64,000 bases of DNA from Actinostola sp. cb2023. Lineage: Eukaryota; Cnidaria; Anthozoa; Actiniaria; Actinostolidae. The translations under genes were made by a program, and so were the position numbers. Location: NCBI GenBank assembly GCA_033675265.1, contig JAUJYZ010000015.1, positions 144,501-208,500 of the forward strand. The letters are read 5' to 3'. Below the pieces are notes generated by a model. That model was not told where the DNA came from, did no database searches, and saw only the letters and a list, made by a program, of their open reading frames with translations. How positions within the stretch are numbered: position 1 is the first letter of the stretch; every line of letters starts with the position of its first letter. Positions 1 through 13,971 of this stretch are shown here, piece after piece.

Positions 1-3000
1 CTGGTGAGAGATCTAGAGTAAAACGCTGGTGAGAGATCTAGAGTAAAACGCTGGTGAGGGATCTAGAGTAAAACGCTGGTGAGAGATCTAGAGTAAAACG
101 CTGGTCAGGGATCTAGAGTAAAACGCTGGTCAGGGATCTAGAGTAAAACGCTGGTCAGGGATCTAGAGTAAAACGCTGGTGAGAGATCTAGAGTAAAACG
201 CTGGTGAGGGATCTAGAGTAAAACGCTGGTCAGGGATCTAGAGTAAAACGCTGGTGAGAGATCTAGAGTAAAACGCTGGTGAGAGATCTAGAGTAAAACG
301 CTGGTGAGGATCTAGAGTAAAACGCTGGTGAGAGATCTAGAGTAAAACGCTGGTGAGGATCTAGAGTAAAACGCTGGTGAGGGATCTAGAGTAAAACGCT
401 GGTGAGGGATCTAGAGTAAAACGCTGGTGAGGGATCTAGAGTAAAACGCTGGTGAGGGATCTAGAGTAAAACGCTGGTGAGGGATCTAGAGTAAAACGCT
501 GGTGAGGGATCTAGAGTAAAACGCTGGTGAGGGATCTAGAGTAAAACGCTGGTGAGGGATCTAGAGTAAAACGCTGGTGAGGGATCTAGAGTAAAACGCT
601 GGTCAGGGATCTAGAGTAAAACGCTGGTCAGGGATCTAGAGTAAAACGCTGGTGAGGGATCTAGAGTAAAACGCTGGTGAGGGATCTAGAGTAAAACGCT
701 GGTGAGGGATCTAGAGTAAAACGCTGGTGAGGGATCTAGAGTAAAACGCTGGTGAGAGATCTAGAGTAAAACGCTGGTGAGAGATCTAGAGTAAAACGCT
801 GGTGAGGGATCTAGAGTAAAACGCTGGTCAGGGATCTAGAGTAAAACGCTGGTCAGGGATCTAGAGTAAAACGCTGGTCAGGGATCTAGAGTAAAACGCT
901 GGTCAGGGATCTAGAGTAAAACGCTGGTCAGGGATCTAGAGTAAAACGCTGGTGAGGGATCTAGAGTAAAACGCTGGTGAGGGATCTAGAGTAAAACGCT
1001 GGTGAGGGATCTAGAGTAAAACGCTGGTGAGAGATCTAGAGTAAAACGCTGGTCAGGGATCTAGAGTAAAACGCTGGTGAGGGATCTAGAGTAAAACGCT
1101 GGTGAGGGATCTAGAGTAAAACGCTGGTGAGGGATCTAGAGTAAAACGCTGGTCAGGGATCTAGAGTAAAACGCTGGTGAGAGATCTAGAGTAAAACGCT
1201 GGTGAGAGATCTAGAGTAAAACGCTGGTGAGAGATCTAGAGTAAAACGCTGGTCAGGGATCTAGAGTAAAACGCTGGTCAGGGATCTAGAGTAAAACGCT
1301 GGTGAGGGATCTAGAGTAAAACGCTGGTGAGAGATCTAGAGTAAAACGCTGGTGAGAGATCTAGAGTAAAACGCTGGTGAGGGATCTAGAGTAAAACGCT
1401 GGTCAGGGATCTAGAGTAAAACGCTGGTGAGGGATCTAGAGTAAAACGCTGGTGAGGGATCTAGAGTAAAACGCTGGTGAGGGATCTAGAGTAAAACGCT
1501 GGTGAGAGATCTAGAGTAAAACGCTGGTGAGGGATCTAGAGTAAAACGCTGGTGAGAGATCTAGAGTAAAACGCTGGTGAGAGATCTAGAGTAAAACGAT
1601 CTAGAGGTGGTGAGGGATCTAGAGTAAAACGCTGGTGAGGGATCTAGAGTAAAACGCTGGTGAGGGATCTAGAGTAAAACGCTGGTCAGGGATCTAGAGT
1701 AAAACGCTGGTGAGGGATCTAGAGTAAAACGCTGGTGAGGGATCTAGAGTAAAACGCTGGTCAGAGATCTAGAGTAAAACGCTGGTGAGAGATCTAGAGT
1801 AAAACGCTGGTCAGGGATCTAGAGTAAAACGCTGGTCAGGGATCTAGAGTAAAACGCTGGTGAGGGATCTAGAGTAAAACGCTGGAGGGATCTAGAGTAA
1901 AACGCTGGTGAGGGATCTAGAGTAAAACGCTGGTGAGGGATCTAGAGTAAAACGCTGGTGAGGGATCTAGAGTAAAACGCTGGTGAGAGATCTAGAGTAA
2001 AACGCTGGTGAGAGATCTAGAGTAAAACGCTGGTGAGGGATCTAGAGTAAAACGCTGGTGAGGATCTAGAGTAAAACGCTGGTGAGGGATCTAGAGTAAA
2101 ACGCTGGTGAGAGATCTAGAGTAAAACGCTGGTGAGGGATCTAGAGTAAAACGCTGGTGAGGGATCTAGAGTAAAACGCTGGTGAGGGATCTAGAGTAAA
2201 ACGCTGGTGAGGGATCTAGAGTAAAACGCTGGTCAGGGATCTAGAGTAAAACGCTGGTCAGGGATCTAGAGTAAAACGCTGGTGAGAGATCTAGAGTAAA
2301 ACGCTGGTGAGGGATCTAGAGTAAAACGCTGGTGAGAGATCTAGAGTAAAACGCTGGTGAGGGATCTAGAGTAAAACGCTGGTCAGGGATCTAGAGTAAA
2401 ACGCTGGTGAGGGATCTAGAGTAAAAAACGATCTAGAGTAAAACGCTGGTGAGGGATCTAGAGTAAAACGCTGGTGAGGGATCTAGAGTAAAACGCTGGT
2501 GAGGGATCTAGAGTAAAACGCTGGTGAGGGATCTAGAGTAAAACGCTGGTGAGGGATCTAGAGTAAAAACGCTGGTGAGGGATCTAGAGTAAAACGCTGG
2601 TCAGGGATCTAGAGTAAAACGCTGCAGGGATCTAGAGTAAAACTAGATCTAGAGTAAAACGCTGGTGAGGGATCTAGAGTAAAACGCTGGTGAGGGATCT
2701 AGAGTAAAACGCTGGTGAGGGATCTAGAGTAAAACGCTGGTGAGGGATCTAGAGTAAAACGCTGGTCAGGGATCTAGAGTAAAACGCTGGTGAGGGATCT
2801 AGAGTAACGCTGGTCAGGGATCTAGAGTAAAACGCTGGTGAGGGATCTAGAGTAAAACGCTGGTGAGGGATCTAGAGTAAAACGCTGGTGAGGGATCTAG
2901 AGTAAAACGCTGGTGAGGGATCTAGAGTAAAACGCTGGTGAGGGATCTAGAGTAAAACGCTGGTCAGGGATCTAGAGTAAAACGCTGGTGAGGGATCTAG

Positions 3001-6000
3001 AGTAAAACGCTGGTGAGGGATCTAGAGTAAAACGCTGGTGAGGGATCTAGAGTAAAACGCTGGTGAGGGATCTAGAGTAAAACGCTGGTGAGGGATCTAG
3101 AGTAAAACGCTGGTGAGGGATCTAGAGTAAAACGCTGGTCAGGGATCTAGAGTAAAACGCTGGTCAGGGATCTAGAGTAAAACGCTGGTGAGGGATCTAG
3201 AGTAAAACGCTGGTGAGGGATCTAGAGTAAAACGCTGGTGAGGGATCTAGAGTAAAACGCTGGTGAGGGATCTAGAGTAAAACGCTGGTCAGGGATCTAG
3301 AGTAAAACGCTGGTGAGGGATCTAGAGTAAAACGCTGGTCAGGGATCTAGAGTAAAACGCTGGTGAGGGATCTAGAGTAAAACGCTGGTGAGGGATCTAG
3401 AGTAAAACGCTGGTGAGGGATCTAGAGTAAAACGCTGGTGAGGGATCTAGAGTAAAACGCTGGTGAGGGATCTAGAGTAAAACGCTGGTGAGGGATCTAG
3501 AGTAAAACGCTGGTGAGGGATCTAGAGTAAAACGCTGGTGAGGGATCTAGAGTAAAACGCTGGTGAGGGATCTAGAGTAAAACGCTGGTGAGAGATCTAG
3601 AGTAAAACGCTGGTGAGGGATCTAGAGTAAAACGCTGGTCAGGGATCTAGAGTAAAACGCTGGTGAGGGATCTAGAGTAAAACGCTGGTGAGAGATCTAG
3701 AGTAAAACGCTGGTGAGGGATCTAGAGTAAAACGCTGGTGAGGGATCTAGAGTAAAACGCTGGTCAGGGATCTAGAGTAAAACGCTGGTGAGAGATCTAG
3801 AGTAAAACGCTGGTGAGGGATCTAGAGTAAAACGCTGGTGAGAGATCTAGAGTAAAACGCTGGTGAGGGATCTAGAGTAAAACGCTGGTGAGGGATCTAG
3901 AGTAAAACGCTGGTCAGGGATCTAGAGTAAAACGCTGGTCAGGGATCTAGAGTAAAACGCTGGTGAGGGATCTAGAGTAAAACGCTGGTGAGGGATCTAG
4001 AGTAAAACGCTGGTGGTGAGGGATCTAGAGTAAAACGCTGGTGAGGGATCTAGAGTAAAACGCTGGTGAGGGATCTAGAGTAAAACGCTGGTCAGGGATC
4101 TAGAGTAAAACGCTGGTCAGGGATCTAGAGTAAAACGCTGGTGAGGGATCTAGAGTAAAACGCTGGTCAGGGATCTAGAGTAAAACGCTGGTGGTAGAGA
4201 GATCTAGAGTAAAACGCTGGTGAGGGATCTAGAGTAAAACGCTGGTGAGGGATCTAGAGTAAAACGCTGGTGAGGGATCTAGAGTAAAACGCTGGTGAGG
4301 GATCTAGAGTAAAACGCTGGTGAGAGATCTAGAGTAAAACGCTGGTGAGAGATCTAGAGTAAAACGCTGGTGAGAGATCTAGATCTAGAGTAAAACGCTG
4401 GTGAGGGATCTAGAGTAAAACGCTGGTGAGGGATCTAGAGTAAAACGCTGGTGAGGGATCTAGAGTAAAACGCTGGTGAGAGATCTAGAGTAAAACGCTG
4501 GTGAGAGATCTAGAGTAAAACGCTGGTGAGGGATCTAGAGTAAAACGCTGGTCAGGGATCTAGAGTAAAACGCTGGTCAGGGATCTAGAGTAAAACGCTG
4601 GTGAGGGATCTAGAGTAAAACGCTGGTCAGAGATCTAGAGTAAAACGCTGGTGAGAGATCTAGAGTAAAACGCTGGTGAGGGATCTAGAGTAAAACGCTG
4701 GTCAGGGATCTAGAGTAAAACGCTGGTCAGGGATCTAGAGTAAAACGCTGGTGAGAGATCTAGAGTAAAACGCTGGTCAGGGATCTAGAGTAAAACGCTG
4801 GTGAGGGATCTAGAGTAAAACGCTGGTCAGGGATCTAGAGTAAAACGCTGGTGAGAGATCTAGAGTAAAAACGCTGGTCAGGGATCTAGAGTAAAACGCT
4901 GGTGAGAGATCTAGAGTAAAACGCTGGTCAGGGATCTAGAGTAAAACGCTGGTGAGGGATCTAGAGTAAAACGCTGGTGAGGGATCTAGAGTAAAACGCT
5001 GGTGAGAGATCTAGAGTAAAACGCTGGTGAGGGATCTAGAGTAAAACGCTGGTCAGGGATCTAGAGTAAAACGCTGGTCAGGGATCTAGAGTAAAACGCT
5101 GGTGAGGGATCTAGAGTAAAACGCTGGTGAGGGATCTAGAGTAAAACGCTGGTGAGGGATCTAGAGTAAAACGCTGGTGAGGGATCTAGAGTAAAACGCT
5201 GGTCAGGGATCTAGAGTAAAACGCTGGTGAGAGATCTAGAGTAAAACGCTGGTGAGGGATCTAGAGTAAAACGCTGGTCAGGGATCTAGAGTAAAACGCT
5301 GGTGAGGGATCTAGAGTAAAACGCTGGTGAGGGATCTAGAGTAAAACGCTGGTGAGAGATCTAGAGTAAAACGCTGGTGAGGGATCTAGAGTAAAACGCT
5401 GGTGAGGGATCTAGAGTAAAACGCTGGTGAGGGATCTAGAGTAAAACGCTGGTCAGGGATCTAGAGTAAAACGCTGGTGAGAGATCTAGAGTAAAACGCT
5501 GGTGAGGGATCTAGAGTAAAACGCTGGTGAGGGATCTAGAGTAAAACGCTGGTGAGGGATCTAGAGTAAAACGCTGGTGAGAGATCTAGAGTAAAACGCT
5601 GGTGAGGGATCTAGAGTAAAACGCTGGTGAGAGATCTAGAGTAAAACGCTGGTGAGGGATCTAGAGTAAAACGCTGGTGAGGGATCTAGAGTAAAACGCT
5701 GGTGAGGGATCTAGAGTAAAACGCTGGTCAGGGATCTAGAGTAAAACGCTGGTGAGAGATCTAGAGTAAAACGCTGGTGAGGGATCTAGAGTAAAACGCT
5801 GGTGAGGGATCTAGAGTAAAACGCTGGTCAGGGATCTAGAGTAAAACGCTGGTGAGGGATCTAGAGTAAAACGCTGGTGAGGGATCTAGAGTAAAACGCT
5901 GGTCAGGGATCTAGAGTAAAACGCTGGTCAGGGATCTAGAGTAAAACGCTGGTGAGGGATCTAGAGTAAAACGCTGGTCAGGGATCTAGAGTAAAACGCT

Positions 6001-9000
6001 GGTCAGGGATCTAGAGTAAAACGCTGGTGAGAGATCTAGAGTAAAACGCTGGTCAGGGATCTAGAGTAAAACGCTGGTGAGGGATCTAGAGTAAAACGCT
6101 GGTGAGAGATCTAGAGTAAAACGCTGGTGAGGGATCTAGAGTAAAACGCTGGTCAGGGATCTAGAGTAAAACGCTGGTCAGGGATCTAGAGTAAAACGCT
6201 GGTGAGGGATCTAGAGTAAAACGCTGGTGAGGGATCTAGAGTAAAACGCTGGTGAGGGATCTAGAGTAAAACGCTGGTGAGAGATCTAGAGTAAAACGCT
6301 GGTGAGAGATCTAGAGTAAAACGCTGGTGAGAGATCTAGAGTAAAACGCTGGTCAGGGATCTAGAGTAAAACGCTGGTCAGGGATCTAGAGTAAAACGCT
6401 GGTCAGGGATCTAGAGTAAAACGCTGGTCAGAGATCTAGAGTAAAACGCTGGTGAGAGATCTAGAGTAAAACGCTGGTGAGAGATCTAGAGTAAAACGCT
6501 GGTGAGAGATCTAGAGTAAAACGCTGGTGAGGGATCTAGAGTAAAACGCTGGTGAGGGATCTAGAGTAAAACGCTGGTGAGGGATCTAGAGTAAAACGCT
6601 GGTCAGGGATCTAGAGTAAAACGCTGGTGAGAGATCTAGAGTAAAACGCTGGTCAGGGATCTAGAGTAAAACGCTGGTGAGGGATCTAGAGTAAAACGCT
6701 GGTGAGGGATCTAGAGTAAAACGCTGGTCAGGGATCTAGAGTAAAACGCTGGTGAGGGATCTAGAGTAAAACGCTGGTCAGGGATCTAGAGTAAAACGCT
6801 GGTGAGGGATCTAGAGTAAAACGCTGGTGAGGGATCTAGAGTAAAACGCTGGTGAGGGATCTAGAGTAAAACGCTGGTGAGGGATCTAGAGTAAAACGCT
6901 GGTCAGGGATCTAGAGTAAAACGCTGGTGAGGGATCTAGAGTAAAACGCTGGTGAGGGATCTAGAGTAAAACGCTGGTGAGAGATCTAGAGTAAAACGCT
7001 GGTGAGGGATCTAGAGTAAAACGCTGGTGAGGGATCTAGAGTAAAACGCTGGTGAGGGATCTAGAGTAAAACGCTGGTCAGGGATCTAGAGTAAAACGCT
7101 GGTGAGAGATCTAGAGTAAAACGCTGGTGAGAGATCTAGAGTAAAACGCTGGTGAGGGATCTAGAGTAAAACGCTGGTGAGAGATCTAGAGTAAAACGCT
7201 GGTGAGGGATCTAGAGTAAAACGCTGGTGAGGGATCTAGAGTAAAACGCTGATCTAGAGTAAAACGCTGAGAGATCTAGAGTAAAACGCTGGTGAGGGAT
7301 CTAGAGTAAAACGCTGGTGAGAGATCTAGAGTAAAACGCTGGTGAGGGATCTAGAGTAAAACGCTGGTGAGAGATCTAGAGTAAAACGCTGGTGAGAGAT
7401 CTAGAGTAAAACGCTGGTCAGGGATCTAGAGTAAAACGCTGGTGAGGGATCTAGAGTAAAACGCTGGTGAGGGATCTAGAGTAAAACGCTGGTCAGGGAT
7501 CTAGAGTAAAACGCTGGTGAGGGATCTAGAGTAAAAACGCTGGGAGAGATCTAGAGTAAAACGCTGGTGAGGGATCTAGAGTAAAACGCTGGTGAGAGAT
7601 CTAGAGTAAAACGCTGGAGGGATCTAGAGTAAAACGCTGGTGAGGGATCTAGAGTAAAACGCTGGTGAGAGATCTAGAGTAAAACGCTGGTGAGGGATCT
7701 AGAGTAAAACGCTGGTCAGGGATCTAGAGTAAAACGCTGGTCAGGGATCTAGAGTAAAACGCTGGTCAGGGATCTAGAGTAAAACGCTGGTGAGGGATCT
7801 AGAGTAAAACGCTGGTGAGGGATCTAGAGTAAAACGCTGGTGAGGGATCTAGAGTAAAACGCTGGTGAGGGATCTAGAGTAAAACGCTGGTGGGGGATCT
7901 AGAGTAAAACGCTGGTCAGGGATCTAGAGTAAAACGCTGGTGAGAGATCTAGAGTAAAACGCTGGTGAGGGATCTAGAGTAAAACGCTGGTGAGGGATCT
8001 AGAGTAAAACGCTGGTCAGGGATCTAGAGTAAAACGCTGGTGAGAGATCTAGAGTAAAACGCTGGTGAGGGATCTAGAGTAAAACGCTGGTCAGGGATCT
8101 AGAGTAAAACGCTGGTGAGGGATCTAGAGTAAAACGCTGGTGAGGATCTAGAGTAAAACGCTGGTGAGGGATCTAGAGTAAAACGCTGGTGAGAGATCTA
8201 GAGTAAAACGCTGGTGAGAGATCTAGAGTAAAACGCTGGTGAGGGATCTAGAGTAAAACGCTGGTCAGGGATCTAGAGTAAAACGCTGGTGAGGGATCTA
8301 GAGTAAAACGCTGGTGAGGGATCTAGAGTAAAACGCTGGTCAGGGATCTAGAGTAAAACGCTGGTGAGGGATCTAGAGTAAAACGCTGGTGAGGGATCTA
8401 GAGTAAAACGCTGGTGAGAGATCTAGAGTAAAACGCTGGAGTGAGAGATCTAGAGTAAAACGCTGGTGAGGGATCTAGAGTAAAACGCTGGTCAGGGATC
8501 TAGAGTAAAACGCTGGTGAGAGATCTAGAGTAAAACGCTGGTGAGGGATCTAGAGTAAAACGCTGGTGAGGGATCTAGAGTAAAACGCTGGTGAGGGATC
8601 TAGAGTAAAACGCTGGTGAGGGATCTAGAGTAAAACGCTGGTCAGGGATCTAGAGTAAAACGCTGGTGAGGGATCTAGAGTAAAACGCTGGTCAGGGATC
8701 TAGAGTAAAACGCTGGTGAGAGATCTAGAGTAAAACGCTGGTGAGGGATCTAGAGTAAAACGCTGGTGAGGGATCTAGAGTAAAACGCTGGTGAGGGATC
8801 TAGAGTAAAACGCTGGTGAGGGATCTAGAGTAAAACGCTGGTCAGGGATCTAGAGTAAAACGCTGGTCAGGGATCTAGAGTAAAACGCTGGTGAGGGATC
8901 TAGAGTAAAACGCTGGTGAGGGATCTAGAGTAAAACGCTGGTCAGGGATCTAGAGTAAAACGCTGGTCAGGGATCTAGAGTAAAACGCTGGTGAGGGATC

Positions 9001-10969
9001 TAGAGTAAAACGCTGGTGAGGGATCTAGAGTAAAACGCTGGTGAGAGATCTAGAGTAAAACGCTGGTCAGGGATCTAGAGTAAAACGCTGGTGAGGGATC
9101 TAGAGTAAAACGCTGGTGAGGGATCTAGAGTAAAACGCTGGTGAGGGATCTAGAGTAAAACGCTGGTGAGGGATCTAGAGTAAAACGCTGGTCAGGGATC
9201 TAGAGTAAAACGCTGGTGAGAGATCTAGAGTAAAACGCTGGTGAGGGATCTAGAGTAAAACGCTGGTGAGGGATCTAGAGTAAAACGCTGGTCAGGGATC
9301 TAGAGTAAAACGCTGGTGAGGGATCTAGAGTAAAACGCTGGTGAGGGATCTAGAGTAAAACGCTGGTGAGGGATCTAGAGAGTAAAACGCTGGTGAGGGA
9401 TCTAGAGTAAAACGCTGGTGAGGGATCTAGAGTAAAACGCTGGTGAGGGATCTAGAGTAAAACGCTGGTGAGGGATCTAGAGTAAAACGCTGGTCAGGGA
9501 TCTAGAGTAAAACGCTGGTGAGAGATCTAGAGTAAAACGCTGGTGAGAGATCTAGAGTAAAACGCTGGTGAGAGATCTAGAGTAAAACGCTGGTGAGAGA
9601 TCTAGAGTAAAACGCTGGTCAGGGATCTAGAGTAAAACGCTGGTGAGGGATCTAGAGTAAAACGCTGGTGAGGGATGTAGAGTAAAACGCTGGTGAGAGA
9701 TCTAGAGTAAAACGCTGGTCAGGGATCTAGAGTAAAACGCTGGTGAGGGATCTAGAGTAAAACGCTGGTGAGGGATCTAGAGTAAAACGCTGGTGAGGGA
9801 TCTAGAGTAAAACGCTGGTCAGGGATCTAGAGTAAAACGCTGGTGAGAGATCTAGAGTAAAACGCTGGTGAGAGATCTAGAGTAAAACGCTGGTGAGGGA
9901 TCTAGAGTAAAACGCTGGTGAGGGATCTAGAGTAAAACGCTGGTCAGGGATCTAGAGTAAAACGCTGGTCAGGGATCTAGAGTAAAACGCTGGTGAGAGA
10001 TCTAGAGTAAAACGCTGGTCAGGGATCTAGAGTAAAACGCTGGTGAGGGATCTAGAGTAAAACGCTGGTCAGGGATCTAGAGTAAAACGCTGGTGAGGGA
10101 TCTAGAGTAAAACGCTGGTGAGGGATCTAGAGTAAAACGCTGGTGAGAGATCTAGAGTAAAACGCTGGTGAGGGATCTAGAGTAAAACGCTGGTCAGGGA
10201 TCTAGAGTAAAACGCTGGTGAGAGATCTAGAGTAAAACGCTGGTGAGGGATCTAGAGTAAAACGCTGGTGAGAGGATCTAGAGTAAAAAAAACGCTGGTG
10301 AGGGATCTAGAGTAAAACGCTGGTGAGGGATCTAGAGTAAAACGCTGGTGAGAGATCTAGAGTAAAACGCTGGTGAGAGATCTAGAGTAAAACGCTGGTG
10401 AGGGATCTAGAGTAAAACGCTGGTGAGGGATCTAGAGTAAAACGCTGGTGAGGGATCTAGAGTAAAACGCTGGTGAGAGATCTAGAGTAAAACGCTGGTG
10501 AGGGATCTAGAGTAAAACGCTGGTGAGGGATCTAGAGTAAAACGCTGGTCAGGGATCTAGAGTAAAACGCTGGTGAGAGATCTAGAGTAAAACGCTGGTG
10601 AGAGATCTAGAGTAAAACGCTGGTGAGAGATCTAGAGTAAAACGCTGGTCAGAGATCTAGAGTAAAACGCTGGTCAGGGATCTAGAGTAAAACGCTGGTG
10701 AGAGATCTAGAGTAAAACGCTGGTGAGGGATCTAGAGTAAAACGCTGGTGAGGGATCTAGAGTAAAACGCTGGTCAGGGATCTAGAGTAAAACGCTGGTC
10801 AGGGATCTAGAGTAAAACGCTGGTGAGAGATCTAGAGTAAAACGCTGGTGAGAGATCTAGAGTAAAACGCTGGTGAGAGATCTAGAGTAAAACGCTGGTG
10901 AGGGATCTAGAGTAAAACGCTGGTCAGGGATCTAGAGTAAAACGCTGGTGAGAGATCTAGAGTAAAACG
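1..10969. repeat. 25-bp satellite array, about 438 copies
   Basis: Uninterrupted head-to-tail 25-bp monomers fill the window from its first base, so the array extends left beyond it. Each monomer has the invariant core GATCTAGAGTAAAACGCTGG. Variation is almost limited to two sites just before the core: GAG or CAG, followed by GG or AG. Rare length variants occur near 306, 1600, 2425, 2640, 2803, 4012, 4190, 4375, 7250, 7535, 7616, 8437, 9378 and 10270. The monomer contains the palindrome TCTAGA. Because 25 is not a multiple of 3, no reading frame persists. The low divergence implies recent amplification or continuing homogenisation. Confidence 0.98.
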
Positions 10970-10984
10970 GCGTAATGGTCAACG

Positions 10985-11110
10985 ACTGTAAAATGATGCG
11001 ATGGGTCTGGCACCAAGTTTCAAATGACGTGGTGGTCTGGCACCAAGTTTCAAATGACGTGGTGGTCTGGGACCGAGCGTAAAATGATGTGGTGGTCTGG
11101 GACCGAGCCT
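10985..11110. repeat. 30-bp tandem repeat abutting the satellite
   Basis: About four degenerate copies of a 30-bp unit, recognisable by GGTCTGGCACCAAGTTTCAA or GGTCTGGGACCGAGCGTAAA. It begins within 20 bp of the end of the 25-bp array and is unrelated to it in sequence. Confidence 0.85.
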
Positions 11111-11240
11111 GATTTCGCAAAGCATTATGGTTAAATTGATGTCAGCGAACACTGACAATCGCTGCGCACTGTGAAACGGTTGAGTTACCGATGTTGACTG
11201 TGTTGAATGCTCCTATGTGGTGCTTTGATTTGTCAGTTTA

Positions 11241-11305
11241 TCATCATCAAAATCATGCATCATCATCATCATTCATCATCATCCATCATCATCATCATCA
11301 TCATT
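11241..11305. repeat. (CAT)n microsatellite
   Basis: Imperfect CAT/ATC trinucleotide run interrupted by single bases. Confidence 0.9.
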
Positions 11306-12778
11306 ACGTACGTTTATAATCAAGTCTAGGTGGAGATGGAAGGGTGGGGTCAGTGATTGTTTTACGCTGCTTGAAAAAGTCGTAATGTTTATGCACTTGA
11401 AATCACCCCCAATTTTCGCGAATATTCTTCAGTTTTTACTTTTCCATAAGGGAGAGCCGTAAGTTATCTCTGGATAACCGGAAGGCCCCTTCTCGGAATG
11501 AGTTGGTGCTGTTTACTTGTAGACTCGCGTACAGCTGTGTATGTAAAACTATTGAATCAATATCCTGCTAATTGGCGCTCAACTGATGTGTTACCTGCTT
11601 ATTGGATTCTAGTTTTGTTTCATTTCCTTTCATCTTATCGCCTTACAGCGCGACGTCTAGTACCAGAGACTAAAGTTTCTAATCATTGTATGAGTGACAG
11701 CCTAATAGAGTTCAATACAATATAACACGTGCTTATAAATAATCGTTTATCCTAAGTAGATCCTTTATTTTCCTTTTGTACGGAAGCCTCTTCCTTTTGA
11801 CTCCCTGCCAGACCAACGCGCCTTCAATTAAAAACATTCGTTAGTTTTTGCCATCAACACGGGAACGATAAAAACGTTTGCAAAATGTTGAACGGAATGA
11901 CGAAACGTTGAACGGAATGACGAAACTTTGAACGGATGACGAAACGATGTTGCAACTTTTTTTTGGAGGAAAATTTTTAATTTCAATTTTCTTTACAATA
12001 CAAGTTGTAATTTGATAACCCATCGTATGTACTTTTGTTTTCAATCTTGTACTCCAGAAATATACCAAACGGCTTTTGTTGACAAGTTTACCGATTCTGT
12101 ATCTTATGAACAAACAAGCGCCCAACAGCGAGACGCGTGCCAATCGTCAATCCTTTGATCTGTTATTCCTTTGATACTTTTGTTTGATCGGGATCACTTT
12201 CTTGTATTGTAACCTTAGCGTCTCGTGGCCAATTATCGTTATTCCATGTCGTTATATCAAGTGGCTAATTGGACTCATTAAGTGTGCCACGTGCCAGTTT
12301 GACAATCGTTTAGGTGTGCTATTTTTACAGTTATGTACAGAGTTCTGAAACTTCCGCCATACTGTCATTGCGCGCACTGTTCGTGGCCTCGCAGGCTGGG
12401 TTCGGCTACCGTAAGACTTTCTATTCAAATGATTTGTCACACTGGAAGCTTACTGTTTTTCCATCAAGTGAACACCCTTTTCAAAGATGGTATGCCGAAA
12501 TATCTGGAAGCTTTTAAAAGTGTTATAAATAGTTGGAAAAACACTCCGCCCCCTTTGAAAATCTCTGGTTTCGACAACAATACAGGCATTTCTAAGAACG
12601 ACTCACTTTGCCGTCCACACTCAAGTATTTGCAGTTTCCTGGGTGGGACAGTGTGATCGTTCGAGTGAGTGAAGTCAGTGAAGTCTCGAGTATCAAACAG
12701 ACACCACATCACCAGACGAACTGTTTTTACTTTGACTCTGAAAATGACGATCGATCATAGTAGTCTAAACGTCTCTTC
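11306..12778. other. Gene-free stretch, nothing recognised
   Basis: No coding pattern, RNA gene or transposon end was recognised. The only structure seen is a short triplication of GTTGAACGGAATGACGAAAC-like units at about 11885-11946. The longest open frames (about 75-107 codons) show no family motif and overlap one another on both strands. Confidence 0.5.
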
Positions 12779-12878
12779 CCTGCTGACAGTCTCCTTTTCT
12801 CCCGAGGAAGAGAAGAGGAAGAATCTTATTTTCTTCCTCTTCTCTTCCTCGGAAGAAATGGAGACTATGTCAGCAGGA
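12779..12878. repeat. Foldback hairpin element
   Basis: A near-perfect inverted repeat. The left arm begins CCTGCTGACAGTCTCC and the right arm ends GGAGACTATGTCAGCAGG. The arms are about 45 bp of GA-rich and CT-rich sequence around a 7-bp loop. The outer termini resemble those of the element at 42836-43279, suggesting one dispersed family. Confidence 0.75.
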
Positions 12879-12879
12879 A

Positions 12880-13968
12880 ACAGCCCCTCTCGAGACTACA
12901 CTCTCCCAGAGGATTAATCTACTAAGCACAACCCTTACTAACAATAGAAAAGAAAGAAAAGAAAATGTCTGTGCTTTGGCACGCGTCGTGCTACAAGAGG
13001 CGTGTTTGTTATATAATTAGTAGCCAAACAGCTTTACTTCTTTCAGTTCATAAAAATCGAGGAAACGTATCTTTAGCTGTATACGTACCTCATGTGGCGT
13101 AACGCGTGTCGGTAGCATTAGTTTCCGTACGACTCTTTGTTGGTCTTAAAGGCATATTCTCCCGTAGCGTTTTACAGAACATTTTTAACGGTAAATAGCA
13201 TTCTCCATTGTTGGATAATTCTCCAAGCCCATGGCGTACTTCGCAGGGATCGTAGAGTGAATTCACTAAAGCTGGTTACAGAGGAGCCAGTTTTCTATGA
13301 CAAGTTTTGCATTGAAAAGTTTGATTTGCTCGTCTATAAGGGTCTTAAGCCCGAGTAAAAAAGATGCATACTTAGTGAGTAACAGTCCACACAGAACAAA
13401 AGATGTTGTACTACCGTACTTCTTCACGGGCAAAGTAAAAATCACTCTAAAAAAAATCGGAGTTTCGGAGTTTACGATTTAGTTATCCTGTAAGCAAACA
13501 ACCTTTTCGTACAAAGAAGTTCTAATTTAACTCTTTTGAAGTCAAAGAAAGTTTCAGGTTATTGTGATTGTTGTTCTGTGGGGCGCCATGCAGCGTAGCT
13601 TGTGCTAAAGGTTTCGTCAGCTTTATTTTCCGCGCACTATAAGTTTTCAGCTTATTCACACCTAAACATGTTTAGATAAAACGAGTTTTTCTTGATTCTA
13701 TAACAAAAACGCACTTAATATTATGAATCAAACTACCTGGAATTTATACTGTGTTAAATGATAAAGGACAGTTTACATGCAGTTTTGCATCGGTTCTGCA
13801 GCGTTTGTAGATAATTTTCTAAACCTGTTTTGTGAAACCAGTTCAAAACCTGAAATTATTGTTTTTCAAGTTTTTCATTGTTTTTGTCTTAATCTTTGTG
13901 TTGTTTTTGTGACAATATCTTCATTGTGCCCAGTGGAATGTCTGATACTAGTTATGCGTGTTCTACAC
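12880..13968. other. Gene-free stretch, nothing recognised
   Basis: AT-rich sequence with short open frames only (about 60-73 codons). None shows a recognisable motif or splice-bounded coding pattern. Confidence 0.45.
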
Positions 13969-13971
13969 TAA

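Noticed and set aside
1..10969. CRISPR-like regular array
   Set aside because: The units are contiguous 25-bp tandem repeats without unique spacers, in an animal genome.
11498..11725. 75-codon plus-strand frame
   Set aside because: It begins at an ATG but has no motif or domain, sits in otherwise noncoding sequence, and shows no splice-bounded coding pattern.
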